From Lachnospiraceae bacterium (lineage in GTDB: Bacteria > Bacillota > Clostridia > Lachnospirales > Lachnospiraceae), in the NCBI GenBank assembly GCA_017526745.1, contig JAFXQX010000015.1:1-64000 (forward strand): 64,000 bases of DNA. The letters run 5' to 3'. Below, in pieces: positions 45,581 to 54,440 of the stretch. The notes beneath the pieces were generated by a model that was not told the origin of the DNA, ran no database searches, and saw only the letters and a program-made list of their open reading frames with translations. Each line of letters opens with the position of its first letter. The stretch's first letter is position 1. The position numbers and the translations under genes were made by a program.

Positions 45581-45605
45581 CGGCAAAGATTGACGGAGGT
45601 TTGAT

Positions 45606-45749
45606 ATGAAGCATATTAGATCATTACAGACAAAAGATCTCAAGAAGTCGGCCAAGAAGGGCGGATGCGGCGAGTGCCAGACATCATGCCAGAGTGCCTG
45701 CAAGACTTCATGCACGATAGGCAATCAGCGCTGCGAAAAGGCGCAGTAA
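45606..45749 (+). CDS. scfA: SCIFF ranthipeptide precursor
   Basis: The 47-residue peptide has the six-Cys-in-forty-five pattern: Cys at 21, 24, 28, 32, 36 and 43 within GGCGECQTSCQ...SCTIGNQRC, after a basic leader MKHIRSLQTKDLKKSAKKG. SCIFF peptides are near-universal in Clostridia and receive a Cys-to-Thr thioether crosslink from a dedicated radical-SAM enzyme, encoded next. The gene has its own promoter, a perfect GGAGG and a terminator, so the peptide can be made in excess over the enzyme. Related peptides have been linked to population-density signalling in Clostridium. Confidence 0.95.
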   Translation: MKHIRSLQTKDLKKSAKKGGCGECQTSCQSACKTSCTIGNQRCEKAQ

Positions 45750-45777
45750 GCGTTTTCCTATATAGGATCTGACGGGA

Positions 45778-45802
45778 AAAAGCTCTTGAGGAGGGCTTTT
45801 TT
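45778..45802 (+). terminator. Terminator/attenuator after the SCIFF gene
   Basis: AAAAGCTC-TTGAGGA-GGGCTTTT with a further T pair forms a modest stem and T-tract between the peptide and maturase genes. Confidence 0.65.
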
Positions 45803-45831
45803 CTCATGTCGAGCATCCTTGGACATGACAT

Positions 45832-47217
45832 ATGGTTTATCAGTACAAGAACAACGGCTACAATATCATCATGGATGTCGCAAGCGGGTGTATACATGTT
45901 ACGGATGACATCGTATATGATATTATCGCCGCGTTGCAGGAATACCCGGATGAGGTAAAGCCTGTTTCATACGACGAAGCTTCCGCTTTTTTGACCGGTA
46001 AGATGCCCGGATATCCCGAAGGGGATATAAGGGAAGCGTATGAAGAAGTGGCATATCTTATAGAGCAGCAGCAGCTCTTTACCGTGGACGATTATCAGGA
46101 GATCCTCCCTGCCGCCCGGCAGGACGGCGTGGTAAAGGCTCTGTGTCTTCACGTTGCTCATGACTGCAATCTTGCATGCGAATACTGCTTTGCGGGAAAA
46201 GGAGAGTATCACGGGCAGCGTCAGCTCATGAGCGCCGAGGTCGGAAAGAAGGCTCTTGATTTTCTGGTAAGGCAGTCAAAGGGCAGAAGGAACCTGGAGG
46301 TTGATTTTTTCGGCGGTGAGCCTCTGCTCAATTTCGATGTCGTAAAAGAACTCGTGGCGTACGGACGAAGCCTTGAAGAAAAGTATGACAAGAACTTCCG
46401 TTTCACTCTCACGACGAACGGCCTTCTCCTTAATGACGAGATACTCGATTTTGCGAACAGGGAGATGTCAAATCTCGTACTGTCGATAGACGGCCGGAAA
46501 GAGGTCCATGACAGGATGCGTCCGAGACGAGGCGGTCAGGGAAGCTACGACGAGATACTTCCGAAGCTGAAAAAGGCTGCGGATTCGCGGGGCCAGACGA
46601 ACTACTACGTCAGAGGGACATATACTCATTATAATACGGATTTTGCCGCAGATGTCATGCATCTTGCGGATCTGGGATTTGAACAGATATCGGTTGAGCC
46701 TGTTGTGGCACCGAAGGAAGAAGGATACGCACTTACCGAAGAAGATGTACCCGTACTCCTTGAGCAGTATGACATCCTTGCAAAATATCTGCTTGAGCGA
46801 AAAAAGAAGGGTAAAGCGGTCAATTTCTTCCACTTTATGATAGATCTTTCCGGAGGCCCCTGCATCGCAAAAAGGCTTAAGGGGTGCGGCTCGGGAACCG
46901 AGTACCTTGCGGTCGCCCCGAACGGGGATCTGTATCCGTGCCACCAGTTTGTGGGAATGGATGATTTTCTCCTCGGAAATGTCGATACCGGCGTTACGAA
47001 CAAGGAACTCACCGAAAAGTTTGCCGCTGTGAACGTATACTCCAAAAAGGAATGTACAAACTGCTTTGCCAGGTTTTACTGCAGCGGTGGATGTGCAGCA
47101 AATGCATATAACTTTACCGGAGATATTAACGGGATATATGACATCGGATGCCGTCTGCAGAAGAAGCGCACGGAATGCGCGATAATGATGAAGGCGGCTG
47201 AAACGGACAGTCTGTAA
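45832..47217 (+). CDS. scfB: SCIFF thioether maturase (radical SAM/SPASM)
   Basis: The 461-residue enzyme installs the thioether bond in the SCIFF peptide. It has an N-terminal peptide-recognition (RRE-like) region, the radical SAM motif CNLACEYCFAGKGEYHG, FFGGEPLLNF, and a C-terminal SPASM domain with extra Cys ligands (LYPCHQF, CTNCFARFYCSGGC, IGCRLQKKRTEC) for two auxiliary iron-sulphur clusters. It corresponds to CteB/Tte1186. The gene lies 82 bases after the peptide and 25 bases before secDF, a neighbour often seen with this pair. Confidence 0.95.
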   Translation: MVYQYKNNGYNIIMDVASGCIHVTDDIVYDIIAALQEYPDEVKPVSYDEASAFLTGKMPGYPEGDIREAYEEVAYLIEQQQLFTVDDYQEILPAARQDGVVKALCLHVAHDCNLACEYCFAGKGEYHGQRQLMSAEVGKKALDFLVRQSKGRRNLEVDFFGGEPLLNFDVVKELVAYGRSLEEKYDKNFRFTLTTNGLLLNDEILDFANREMSNLVLSIDGRKEVHDRMRPRRGGQGSYDEILPKLKKAADSRGQTNYYVRGTYTHYNTDFAADVMHLADLGFEQISVEPVVAPKEEGYALTEEDVPVLLEQYDILAKYLLERKKKGKAVNFFHFMIDLSGGPCIAKRLKGCGSGTEYLAVAPNGDLYPCHQFVGMDDFLLGNVDTGVTNKELTEKFAAVNVYSKKECTNCFARFYCSGGCAANAYNFTGDINGIYDIGCRLQKKRTECAIMMKAAETDSL

Positions 47218-47242
47218 TACAGTTTGAAAGGAAACAAAAGCA

Positions 47243-49453
47243 ATGAAGAAACAAAATGCTATCTTGGCACTGGCAGCCATCCTTCTCCTGATAGCCGGAT
47301 TCGGTTATATGGTATTTTACGGAGTCGGAGTTGACCAAGTCGGATCCGCAAAAGGCATTCATCTCGGCCTCGATCTTGCGGGCGGAGTCAGCATAACTTA
47401 TCAGGCGGTTGGAGATGAAGCACCTTCCGCGGAAGATATGGATGATACCGTTTACAAGCTTCAGCAGAGGGTTGAAGGTTATTCGACCGAGGCTTTGGTG
47501 TACAAGGAGGGCTCGGACAGGGTCAGCATTGAGATACCGGGTCTGTCGGACGCAAATGCGGTCCTTGAAGAACTCGGACGTCCGGGAAGCCTGTATTTTA
47601 TCTCTCATATAGATTCACAGGGTAAGGAAAACTATGATGCCATGGGTAACCTTACCAAGAGCATAGACGAACTCATATCGGACGGTTCCGTGGTTCTCAC
47701 AGGTACCAACGTTGTCGAGTCACGTGCGGGCGCGATCAAGAACGATATGGGAAATACGGAGTACGTTGTTGAGCTTACTCTTGATGAGGAAGGAACCAAG
47801 AAGTTTGCCGATGCGACAACGATCGCAGCACTTACAAAAGATACGATAATGATCTATTATGACGGCAAGCCGGCATCGATCCCCGTTGTAAAACAGCCTA
47901 TCACCGGCGGTATGGCCCAGATCTCGGGCCAGAAGACGGTCGAGGAAGCGGAACAGCTCGCATCAACGATCCGTATCGGCGGACTCAAGCTCGAGCTTGA
48001 GGAACTGCGTTCAAACGTTGTAGGTGCACAGCTCGGTACAGAGGCGATCTCAAGGTCATTAAAGGCCGGTGCCATAGGTTTCGGGATAATCGTGCTGTTC
48101 ATGTGCATAGTATATTTCATACCCGGCCTTGCTTCATCGATAGCTCTTATACTGTACTGCCTGATCACGATCTTTTCACTTGATTTCTTTGATATGACGC
48201 TCACGCTTCCGGGTATTGCCGGTATCGTGCTTTCGATAGGTATGGCGGTCGATGCCAACGTTATCACGTTTGCCAGGATCCGCGAGGAGATCGCATCCGG
48301 CAAATCGGTACGCTCGGCCATCGATGAAGGTTATAAAAAAGCTCTTTCGGCGATCATCGACGGAAACGTTACGACTCTTATCGCAGCACTTGTTCTCGGA
48401 GTCATAGGAACCGGTTCGATAAAGGGCTTTGCCCAGACGCTTGCACTCGGTATCGTTGTATCGATGATCACGGCGCTGTTTGTTACAAAGCTCATAATAA
48501 GATCGTTCTATGCACTCGGAATAAAAGATGCCAAGTGGTACGGCAGGGCAAAGGATTACAAAAAGATCGATTTTCTTTCCAGGAGAACGCTCTTCATCCT
48601 CATCTCTTCCGGGGTCATCATTGTCGGTATCGTGGCGATGATCATAAACTCTTCAATGGGAAGGCATGCGCTCAACTTCAGCCTTGAGTTCCTCGGCGGA
48701 ACGAGCACTAACGTTACTTTCAACGAAGACATGGCACTTGCCGATATCGATTCAAAGGTTGTACCTTCGATAGAGAAGATCACGGGAGATCCGAATGTCC
48801 AGGTTCAGAAGGTTACGGGCTCCAACGAGGTGATCTTCAAGACAAGGGCACTTAATGTCAAGGAGAGAGAAGCATTCAACGATATGATGGAGAAGGATTT
48901 CTCCGTTCCGGCAGACAAGATAGTTGCTGAAACGATCAGTTCGACGATATCTTCCGAGATGTCAAGAGACGCGATACTTGCGATCATCGTTGCAACGATC
49001 CTGATGCTCATATATATCTGGTTCAGATTCAAGGATCTGCGCTTCGGTGCAAGTTCGGTCATCTGTCTGATACATGACGTTCTTGTTGTTATAACGTTCT
49101 ACGCACTGGCCCGTATCACGGTCGGATCAACGTTCGTCGCATGTATCTTAACGATCGTAGGTTATTCGATAAATGCGACTATCGTTATATTCGACAGGAT
49201 CAGGGAGAAGCTTGCCGCAACAAAGGAAGATCTCGGATCGCTCGTTAACGAGGCCGTAAACCAGACCTTGTCGCGAAGCCTGTTCACTTCACTGACGACC
49301 TTTATCATGGTCGCTGTTCTATACATACTCGGCGTAAGCTCGGTCAAGGAGTTCGCGCTTCCGCTTATGATCGGTATCATCTGCGGTACGTATTCATCCG
49401 TATGCCTTGCAAGTGCGATCTGGTATATCCTCCGCACAAAAGCAGTTAAATAA
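47243..49453 (+). CDS. secDF: Fused protein-export membrane protein SecDF
   Basis: SecDF assists the Sec translocon, using the ion gradient to pull exported proteins outward. The 736-residue protein fuses SecD (residues 1-430: LGLDLAGGVSITYQ, the P1 head domain, GMAVDANVITFARIREE) with SecF (from about 445: LEFLGGTSTNVTF, GYSINATIVIFDRIRE), twelve membrane helices in all. Fused SecDF occurs in Bacillus and many Clostridia. GAAAGGAAAC precedes ATG 47243. The REP-like hairpin begins 19 bases after its stop and could end the transcript. Confidence 0.95.
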   Translation: MKKQNAILALAAILLLIAGFGYMVFYGVGVDQVGSAKGIHLGLDLAGGVSITYQAVGDEAPSAEDMDDTVYKLQQRVEGYSTEALVYKEGSDRVSIEIPGLSDANAVLEELGRPGSLYFISHIDSQGKENYDAMGNLTKSIDELISDGSVVLTGTNVVESRAGAIKNDMGNTEYVVELTLDEEGTKKFADATTIAALTKDTIMIYYDGKPASIPVVKQPITGGMAQISGQKTVEEAEQLASTIRIGGLKLELEELRSNVVGAQLGTEAISRSLKAGAIGFGIIVLFMCIVYFIPGLASSIALILYCLITIFSLDFFDMTLTLPGIAGIVLSIGMAVDANVITFARIREEIASGKSVRSAIDEGYKKALSAIIDGNVTTLIAALVLGVIGTGSIKGFAQTLALGIVVSMITALFVTKLIIRSFYALGIKDAKWYGRAKDYKKIDFLSRRTLFILISSGVIIVGIVAMIINSSMGRHALNFSLEFLGGTSTNVTFNEDMALADIDSKVVPSIEKITGDPNVQVQKVTGSNEVIFKTRALNVKEREAFNDMMEKDFSVPADKIVAETISSTISSEMSRDAILAIIVATILMLIYIWFRFKDLRFGASSVICLIHDVLVVITFYALARITVGSTFVACILTIVGYSINATIVIFDRIREKLAATKEDLGSLVNEAVNQTLSRSLFTSLTTFIMVAVLYILGVSSVKEFALPLMIGIICGTYSSVCLASAIWYILRTKAVK

Positions 49454-49471
49454 GCCTGAACACAACATCGG

Positions 49472-49622
49472 ACAGAGACTGAGACAGGGGGACGGAGACT
49501 GAGACAGGGGGACGGAGGTATTGTCTCAATTCATTGAGACAATACCTCCGTCCCCCTGTCTCAGTCTCTGTCCCCCTGTCTCAGTCCGTCCCCCTGTCTC
49601 AGTCCGTCCCCCTGTCTCACTC
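49472..49622. repeat. REP-like cluster forming a 53-bp hairpin
   Basis: Two TGAGACAGGGGGACGGAG units and their inverted copies meet at a 4-base loop (TTCA, 49530-49533). The arms 49477-49529 and 49534-49586 are complementary over 53 positions with one G-T. Two further TCCGTCCCCCTGTCTCA units follow on the right. The same sequence is at 1-69. It sits between secDF and recJ and can act as a terminator; it looks like a RAYT-mobilised BIME, although no transposase is present. Confidence 0.88.
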
Positions 49623-49645
49623 TTTTTTGTGTTATAATACCCGGT

Positions 49646-51391
49646 ATGAGTAAAAAATGGGTCGTCGTCGCCAAAGGCGCCGATTACAACAAAATAGCAA
49701 AGGACCATAACATAAGCCCGTATCTGGCGCGCATCATCAGGAACCGCGGCGCCGTTACAGATGAGGAGATAGATATGTTCCTTAACGGGGATGTTTCGTC
49801 CATGCATGATCCGCACCTTATGAAGGATATGGAGAATGCCGTATCCATTACAGGCGATGCGATAGAAGCGCAGATCCCGATACGTATAGTCGGGGATTAT
49901 GATATCGACGGAGTATGCGCCTCATATATCCTGAAAAAGGGCATCATATCCGCCGGCGGGGTGGCTGATGTACGTCTTCCCGAAAGAGTCAGGGATGGCT
50001 ACGGGATAAACGAAAAGATCATACGGGAGGCCGCCGCAGACGGGATAGAGCTTATCATCACGTGTGATAACGGCATAGCGGCAGGAGATGCGACAGATCT
50101 TGCGGTATCCCTCGGGATCAGCGTGATAGTCACGGATCATCATGAGGTCCCTTTTGAGGAAGCTGATGGAAAAAAGAGATACATCCTACCTTCTGCCGAT
50201 GCGGTCGTAGATCCGAAGCGGGAAGACTGCCCGTATCCGTTCAGCGGGATATGCGGCGCCATGGTGGCATATAAGTTCATCTCATGTCTGTATGAGCTGC
50301 CCGGCATCGGTGAAGCTGTTGCCGGTAAAGACGGGCTCATGCGGGAATTCCTTTCATTTGCCGCTTTTGCCACTGTCGGCGATATAATGGAACTTGTGGA
50401 TGAAAACCGCATTGCCGTAAAAGCCGGACTTGAGGTATTGAACAGTACATCAAATGTCGGCATGAAAGCGCTTATCGATGCGACCGGATTAAAGAGCGGC
50501 AGCATCACTGCCTATCATATCGGATTCATTCTCGGCCCGTGCATCAATGCGAGCGGACGCCTGGAGACGGCCGATGCCGCGCTCGAGCTCTTCTTTGAAA
50601 GTTCATATGACGATGCGCTTTCGTCTGCGCGTGAACTTGTCAGGATCAACGAGAGCCGCAAAAACATGACTAACGCTTTTTCCGAGAGGGCGATATTGAC
50701 CGCCGCAGAGCAGTATCCGGATGACAGGGTGCTTGTCTTATATATCCCCCAGTGTCATGAGAGCCTTGCCGGTATAGTCGCGGGAAGGCTGAGGGAGCAT
50801 TTCTGGCGCCCTTCGATAGTCCTGACGGATGATATGGATGGCAATATAAAGGGGAGCGGCCGGTCCGTGGAAGGGTACAACATGTTCGAGGAACTGTCCA
50901 AGGTAAAGGATATGTTTACCAGGTTCGGAGGACATATGATGGCAGCCGGTCTGTCAATGAACGCCGGCCGTGCGGATGAGCTTCGCAGAAGGCTTAATGA
51001 GAACTGTACGCTTACGGATGAGGATCTGACAGAGAAAATGAAGATAGACATTCCCCTGCCTGTGGGATATGCTGATGAAAGATTTACGGAAGAGCTGTCC
51101 GCTCTCGAGCCGTTCGGTGTCGGAAACCCCAGACCTCTTTTTGCCGAAAAAGATGTCCCGGTAAGGAGCGTGTCACTTGTCGGACGGGACCGTAAGATCG
51201 TAAAGGTGATTCTTGAAGGAAAGGACGCTTCGGGAAAGGTACGTCCCGTCGAGGCAGTCTGCTTTGACGATCCCAAGCGTGTATATTCGGATCTTTCCGA
51301 AAAAAAGACGCTCAGTGTACTGTATCAGGCCGGATTCAACGAGTACAACGGGAGAAGAACGGTTCAGCTTGTAATTAAGGATTATATGTGA
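49646..51391 (+). CDS. recJ: Single-stranded-DNA-specific exonuclease RecJ
   Basis: RecJ degrades single-stranded DNA 5' to 3' in recombination and mismatch repair. The 581-residue product has the DHH-family motifs GDYDIDGVCAS, TCDNGIA, VTDHHEVP, and the DHHA1-type GGHMMAAGLSM, followed by an OB-like C-terminal domain. A TATAAT at 49634-49639 stands just ahead of the start codon, so the transcript leader would be very short. Two hexamers apart from this nothing regulatory is visible. Confidence 0.92.
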   Translation: MSKKWVVVAKGADYNKIAKDHNISPYLARIIRNRGAVTDEEIDMFLNGDVSSMHDPHLMKDMENAVSITGDAIEAQIPIRIVGDYDIDGVCASYILKKGIISAGGVADVRLPERVRDGYGINEKIIREAAADGIELIITCDNGIAAGDATDLAVSLGISVIVTDHHEVPFEEADGKKRYILPSADAVVDPKREDCPYPFSGICGAMVAYKFISCLYELPGIGEAVAGKDGLMREFLSFAAFATVGDIMELVDENRIAVKAGLEVLNSTSNVGMKALIDATGLKSGSITAYHIGFILGPCINASGRLETADAALELFFESSYDDALSSARELVRINESRKNMTNAFSERAILTAAEQYPDDRVLVLYIPQCHESLAGIVAGRLREHFWRPSIVLTDDMDGNIKGSGRSVEGYNMFEELSKVKDMFTRFGGHMMAAGLSMNAGRADELRRRLNENCTLTDEDLTEKMKIDIPLPVGYADERFTEELSALEPFGVGNPRPLFAEKDVPVRSVSLVGRDRKIVKVILEGKDASGKVRPVEAVCFDDPKRVYSDLSEKKTLSVLYQAGFNEYNGRRTVQLVIKDYM

Positions 51392-51407
51392 TCAAACGGT
51401 GAAAATC

Positions 51408-52898
51408 ATGAAAGAATTAAGACAGCTTTGCAGCGATCTGGATTATGAGATTTTGTACGGAAGCATGGACGGGACCTATTCGGAGTTTGTTACCGATAAC
51501 CGTAAGCTTTGCCCGGGCTGCGTCTTCGTATGCATAAAAGGTGCGAATTTTGACGGACACTCGTGCATAGCACAGGCAGTAAATGCCAAAGCGGCACTGG
51601 TTGTTTCGGAGCGCGATGTGACCGGGGATGATATTCCTGACGGACCAAAGGATACCACTATCATAAAGTGCGGATCCACAAGGGCCGCAATGGCTCTTAT
51701 CGCATCAGCCCATTATGATCATCCCTCGAAAGATCTCTTTATGATAGGGATAACCGGAACAAAGGGAAAGACAACGACAACGTACCTGATAAGGTCCATC
51801 CTGGAGCAGGCGGGCAGACGGGTTGCACTGATCGGGACTATCGAGACGATCATAGGAGATGAACATGAGGCCGCAAAAAACACGACTCCCGACTCTCCCG
51901 TACTTCAGCAGATGCTGCGGCGCTGCCTGGACAAAGGATGCGACACGGTCGTTATGGAGGTAAGCTCCCAGGGACTGATGCTGCACAGGACGCTTGGAAT
52001 AGACTTCGACATAGGGATCTTTACCAACATAGAACCCGACCATATCGGACCGAATGAACACAGGGATTTTGACCACTACATAGAATGTAAAGCCATGCTG
52101 TTTAAGCAGTGCAGGACCGGGATCGTAAACGGTGATGACGAGCATGTCGACAGGATACTTAATGGTGCCACATGTGACGTCGTAAGATACGGATTCGGCC
52201 GGGGACTTGATTATACTGCGGAAAATGTCAGGTTTGCCGGCGGAGGGTCTGACCTTGCGATGGAATTCGAAGTGAGAGGGCGCGCAAACTATCCCGTGAG
52301 GATCAACATGCCCGGACGGTTTTCGGTGTATAACGCATTGTGTGCGATAGCCGTATGCGACCGGATGGGAATAGATAAGGATACTGTCGTAAAAGCACTC
52401 CCGAAGGGCCATGTAAAGGGCAGGATAGAGCCGGTAAAGGTAAGCGATGATTTTACCATGCTTATAGATTATGCCCATAATGCCATGGCTCTTGAGAGCC
52501 TTCTTACGACGCTCCGCGAATACGATCCCAAGAGACTGGTGTGTCTGTTCGGATGCGGAGGCAATCGTGCAAGGGACAGAAGGTTTGAGATGGGTGAGGT
52601 ATCGGGCAGGCTTGCCGATCTTACGGTCATCACTTCGGACAACCCCAGGAATGAAGATCCGATGGATATCATCGCGGACATCAGGACCGGGATAGATAAA
52701 ACAAACGGAAAATATGTGGAGATACCCGACCGCAAGGAAGCGATCCGGTACTGCATCGTAAACGGCAGGCCCGGAGATATAATCGTCCTTGCCGGAAAAG
52801 GTCATGAAGATTATCAGGAGATCAAAGGGAAGAAGTACCCTATGGACGAAAGAGTGCTCGTTGCAGAGGTCTTAAAAGAAGAGGGGATGGCCCCGTAG
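51408..52898 (+). CDS. murE: UDP-MurNAc-tripeptide synthetase, meso-DAP type
   Basis: MurE adds the third amino acid to the peptidoglycan stem peptide. The 496-residue Mur ligase has the ATP loop GITGTKGKTTTTYLI, the NTTPDS region, the carbamylated-lysine area and EVSSQGLMLHR. The substrate loop reads DNPRNEDP, the DNPR form that binds meso-diaminopimelate rather than lysine. ATG 51408 with GGTGA five bases upstream is preferred to GTG 51399. Only nine bases lie between its end and the convergent GGDEF gene. Confidence 0.93.
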   Translation: MKELRQLCSDLDYEILYGSMDGTYSEFVTDNRKLCPGCVFVCIKGANFDGHSCIAQAVNAKAALVVSERDVTGDDIPDGPKDTTIIKCGSTRAAMALIASAHYDHPSKDLFMIGITGTKGKTTTTYLIRSILEQAGRRVALIGTIETIIGDEHEAAKNTTPDSPVLQQMLRRCLDKGCDTVVMEVSSQGLMLHRTLGIDFDIGIFTNIEPDHIGPNEHRDFDHYIECKAMLFKQCRTGIVNGDDEHVDRILNGATCDVVRYGFGRGLDYTAENVRFAGGGSDLAMEFEVRGRANYPVRINMPGRFSVYNALCAIAVCDRMGIDKDTVVKALPKGHVKGRIEPVKVSDDFTMLIDYAHNAMALESLLTTLREYDPKRLVCLFGCGGNRARDRRFEMGEVSGRLADLTVITSDNPRNEDPMDIIADIRTGIDKTNGKYVEIPDRKEAIRYCIVNGRPGDIIVLAGKGHEDYQEIKGKKYPMDERVLVAEVLKEEGMAP

Positions 52899-52907
52899 CC
52901 TGAACTG

Positions 52908-54428
52908 TCACTGCCTCTCCTGCGGCCCGGACAGATCCATATACCACAGATAACCGTTCCGCCCGCGCTCTTTCACCTCGTAGAGAGCGGTATCGGCGCG
53001 CTTCTTCAGAAGTGATAGATCATCCGCATCATAAGGGAATCGTGCAGCTCCCGATGAGAAGCTGATCGAAAATTCCCTGCCTTCCTTATCGGCCTCCGGA
53101 AGACTGAACGACCAAAGATCGTCCGCTGTCTTTTTGATCAGGGCCGATACCTCATCTGTACCGGACATATCGGTAAGTACCACAAATTCGTCACCTCCGA
53201 AACGGGATATGATTCCGTTTTCGGAAAAGTTCTTTTTCAGCACATCGGAAAACTTGGTCAAAAAGCCGTCCCCGATGTTGTGTCCGTATTTATCGTTCAC
53301 CTGTTTGAAATAATCCAGATCGAAGAATATCAGAGCGCAGTCTTTGCCGCGTGCGATCCATTTGGCTGCGGCGATATCAAAAGCCCGCCTGTTAAGAACA
53401 CCTGTCAGCGGATCATGTGTTGACAGTGCCTCGAGTATCTCGTTATCCCTCTTGGAGAGCCTGTACATGTTGGCGATAAGGACGATGACCACGGTAAGAA
53501 GTACGGCCAGGAAGTAAAGAACGTAGTTCCTGAATGTGTGCATGGTCGCGGAAAGGGCGTTTCCGGGTATGCGTACAACGACGTACCATCCGGGCATGCT
53601 CTCTATCCTTGAACAGTGCTGTGAATACATCGTGTCCCCGACCGAATAGCTTATGCCTATATTATCCTCGAGGTGTCGTATTCTTGTCAGCCAGTCGCTG
53701 TAAACGGGAATATCATCCGCATTTATGTCCTGCATGGAAAGATATGCATTCGCCCAGCTGCCGATGGAATGCTCATCAGAGCCCGCACATTGGATTATAT
53801 TGGAGCTTTCCGCGTTCATCAGCCATATCTCGACATCGTTGTCCAGGGACTCTGTAACTGCGATCTTCTGGAGTTCATTCAGTTTGTATGTTGTGAACAT
53901 GTATCCGTGACGTGTATCGGCATACCGAAGGACCGCAAACAAAGTTATGACGGGCTGGCCGTAAACGGATGAGCGGTAGGGTGCAGAAATGGATACGGGG
54001 TTTGCAAGAGCGGCAGTCTGCATCAGATCCCATTTGGCAAATTCCTTGGCCTCTTCATCGGAAGCGTATTTTTTGCCCGACTGGTCAATGAACCCGGCGC
54101 TCAGGTAGTCGGCATTCGTGTTGTTTTTCAGTATATCGTAGATCTGTTCGGGGTTGTCGAAATTGCGCGAGGACAGAAGAACAGCTGTGCTGTTCACGGA
54201 TTCGGTCATAAACTTTATCGAGGAGTTCATCTTTTCCGCCATTATGGTGCTGATCTCGGCGGAAAGTTGCTCGTCGTGCCTGGTGATCAGCCTGTTAAAC
54301 GCCGTGATAAGAAGACCTGTCGCCCCGAAAAAAACGACAAGACAGATGATAAGTGTCAGATAGAACGATCTGCCGCTTTTCAGGAGATTGATATCATCTT
54401 TGAATCTTTTGTGGTCTGTGTTTGCCAT
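52908..54428 (-). CDS. Membrane diguanylate cyclase with dCache-like sensor
   Basis: The 506-residue protein has a membrane helix at about residues 20-43, an exported sensor of about 250 residues resembling a double Cache domain (YLSAGFIDQSGKKYA, GYMFTTYKLNELQKIA, GWYVVVRIPGNALSA), a second helix (FLAVLLTVVIVLIANMY), and a C-terminal GGDEF domain with intact RFGGDEFVVL and FFDLDYFKQVNDKYGHN. It should make cyclic di-GMP in response to an outside signal. Its gene follows the binding-protein gene by 12 bases on the same strand, so that lipoprotein may deliver the signal. Confidence 0.9.
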   Translation of the reverse strand: MANTDHKRFKDDINLLKSGRSFYLTLIICLVVFFGATGLLITAFNRLITRHDEQLSAEISTIMAEKMNSSIKFMTESVNSTAVLLSSRNFDNPEQIYDILKNNTNADYLSAGFIDQSGKKYASDEEAKEFAKWDLMQTAALANPVSISAPYRSSVYGQPVITLFAVLRYADTRHGYMFTTYKLNELQKIAVTESLDNDVEIWLMNAESSNIIQCAGSDEHSIGSWANAYLSMQDINADDIPVYSDWLTRIRHLEDNIGISYSVGDTMYSQHCSRIESMPGWYVVVRIPGNALSATMHTFRNYVLYFLAVLLTVVIVLIANMYRLSKRDNEILEALSTHDPLTGVLNRRAFDIAAAKWIARGKDCALIFFDLDYFKQVNDKYGHNIGDGFLTKFSDVLKKNFSENGIISRFGGDEFVVLTDMSGTDEVSALIKKTADDLWSFSLPEADKEGREFSISFSSGAARFPYDADDLSLLKKRADTALYEVKERGRNGYLWYMDLSGPQERQ

Positions 54429-54440
54429 ATTCCGTACGGT

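Noticed and set aside
46468-47280. Minus-strand open frame opposite the SCIFF maturase
   Set aside because: It is antisense to a complete radical SAM enzyme with all cysteine motifs; no independent support.
49472-49622. CRISPR array
   Set aside because: Repeats are adjacent or inverted without unique spacers of regular length and there are no cas genes.
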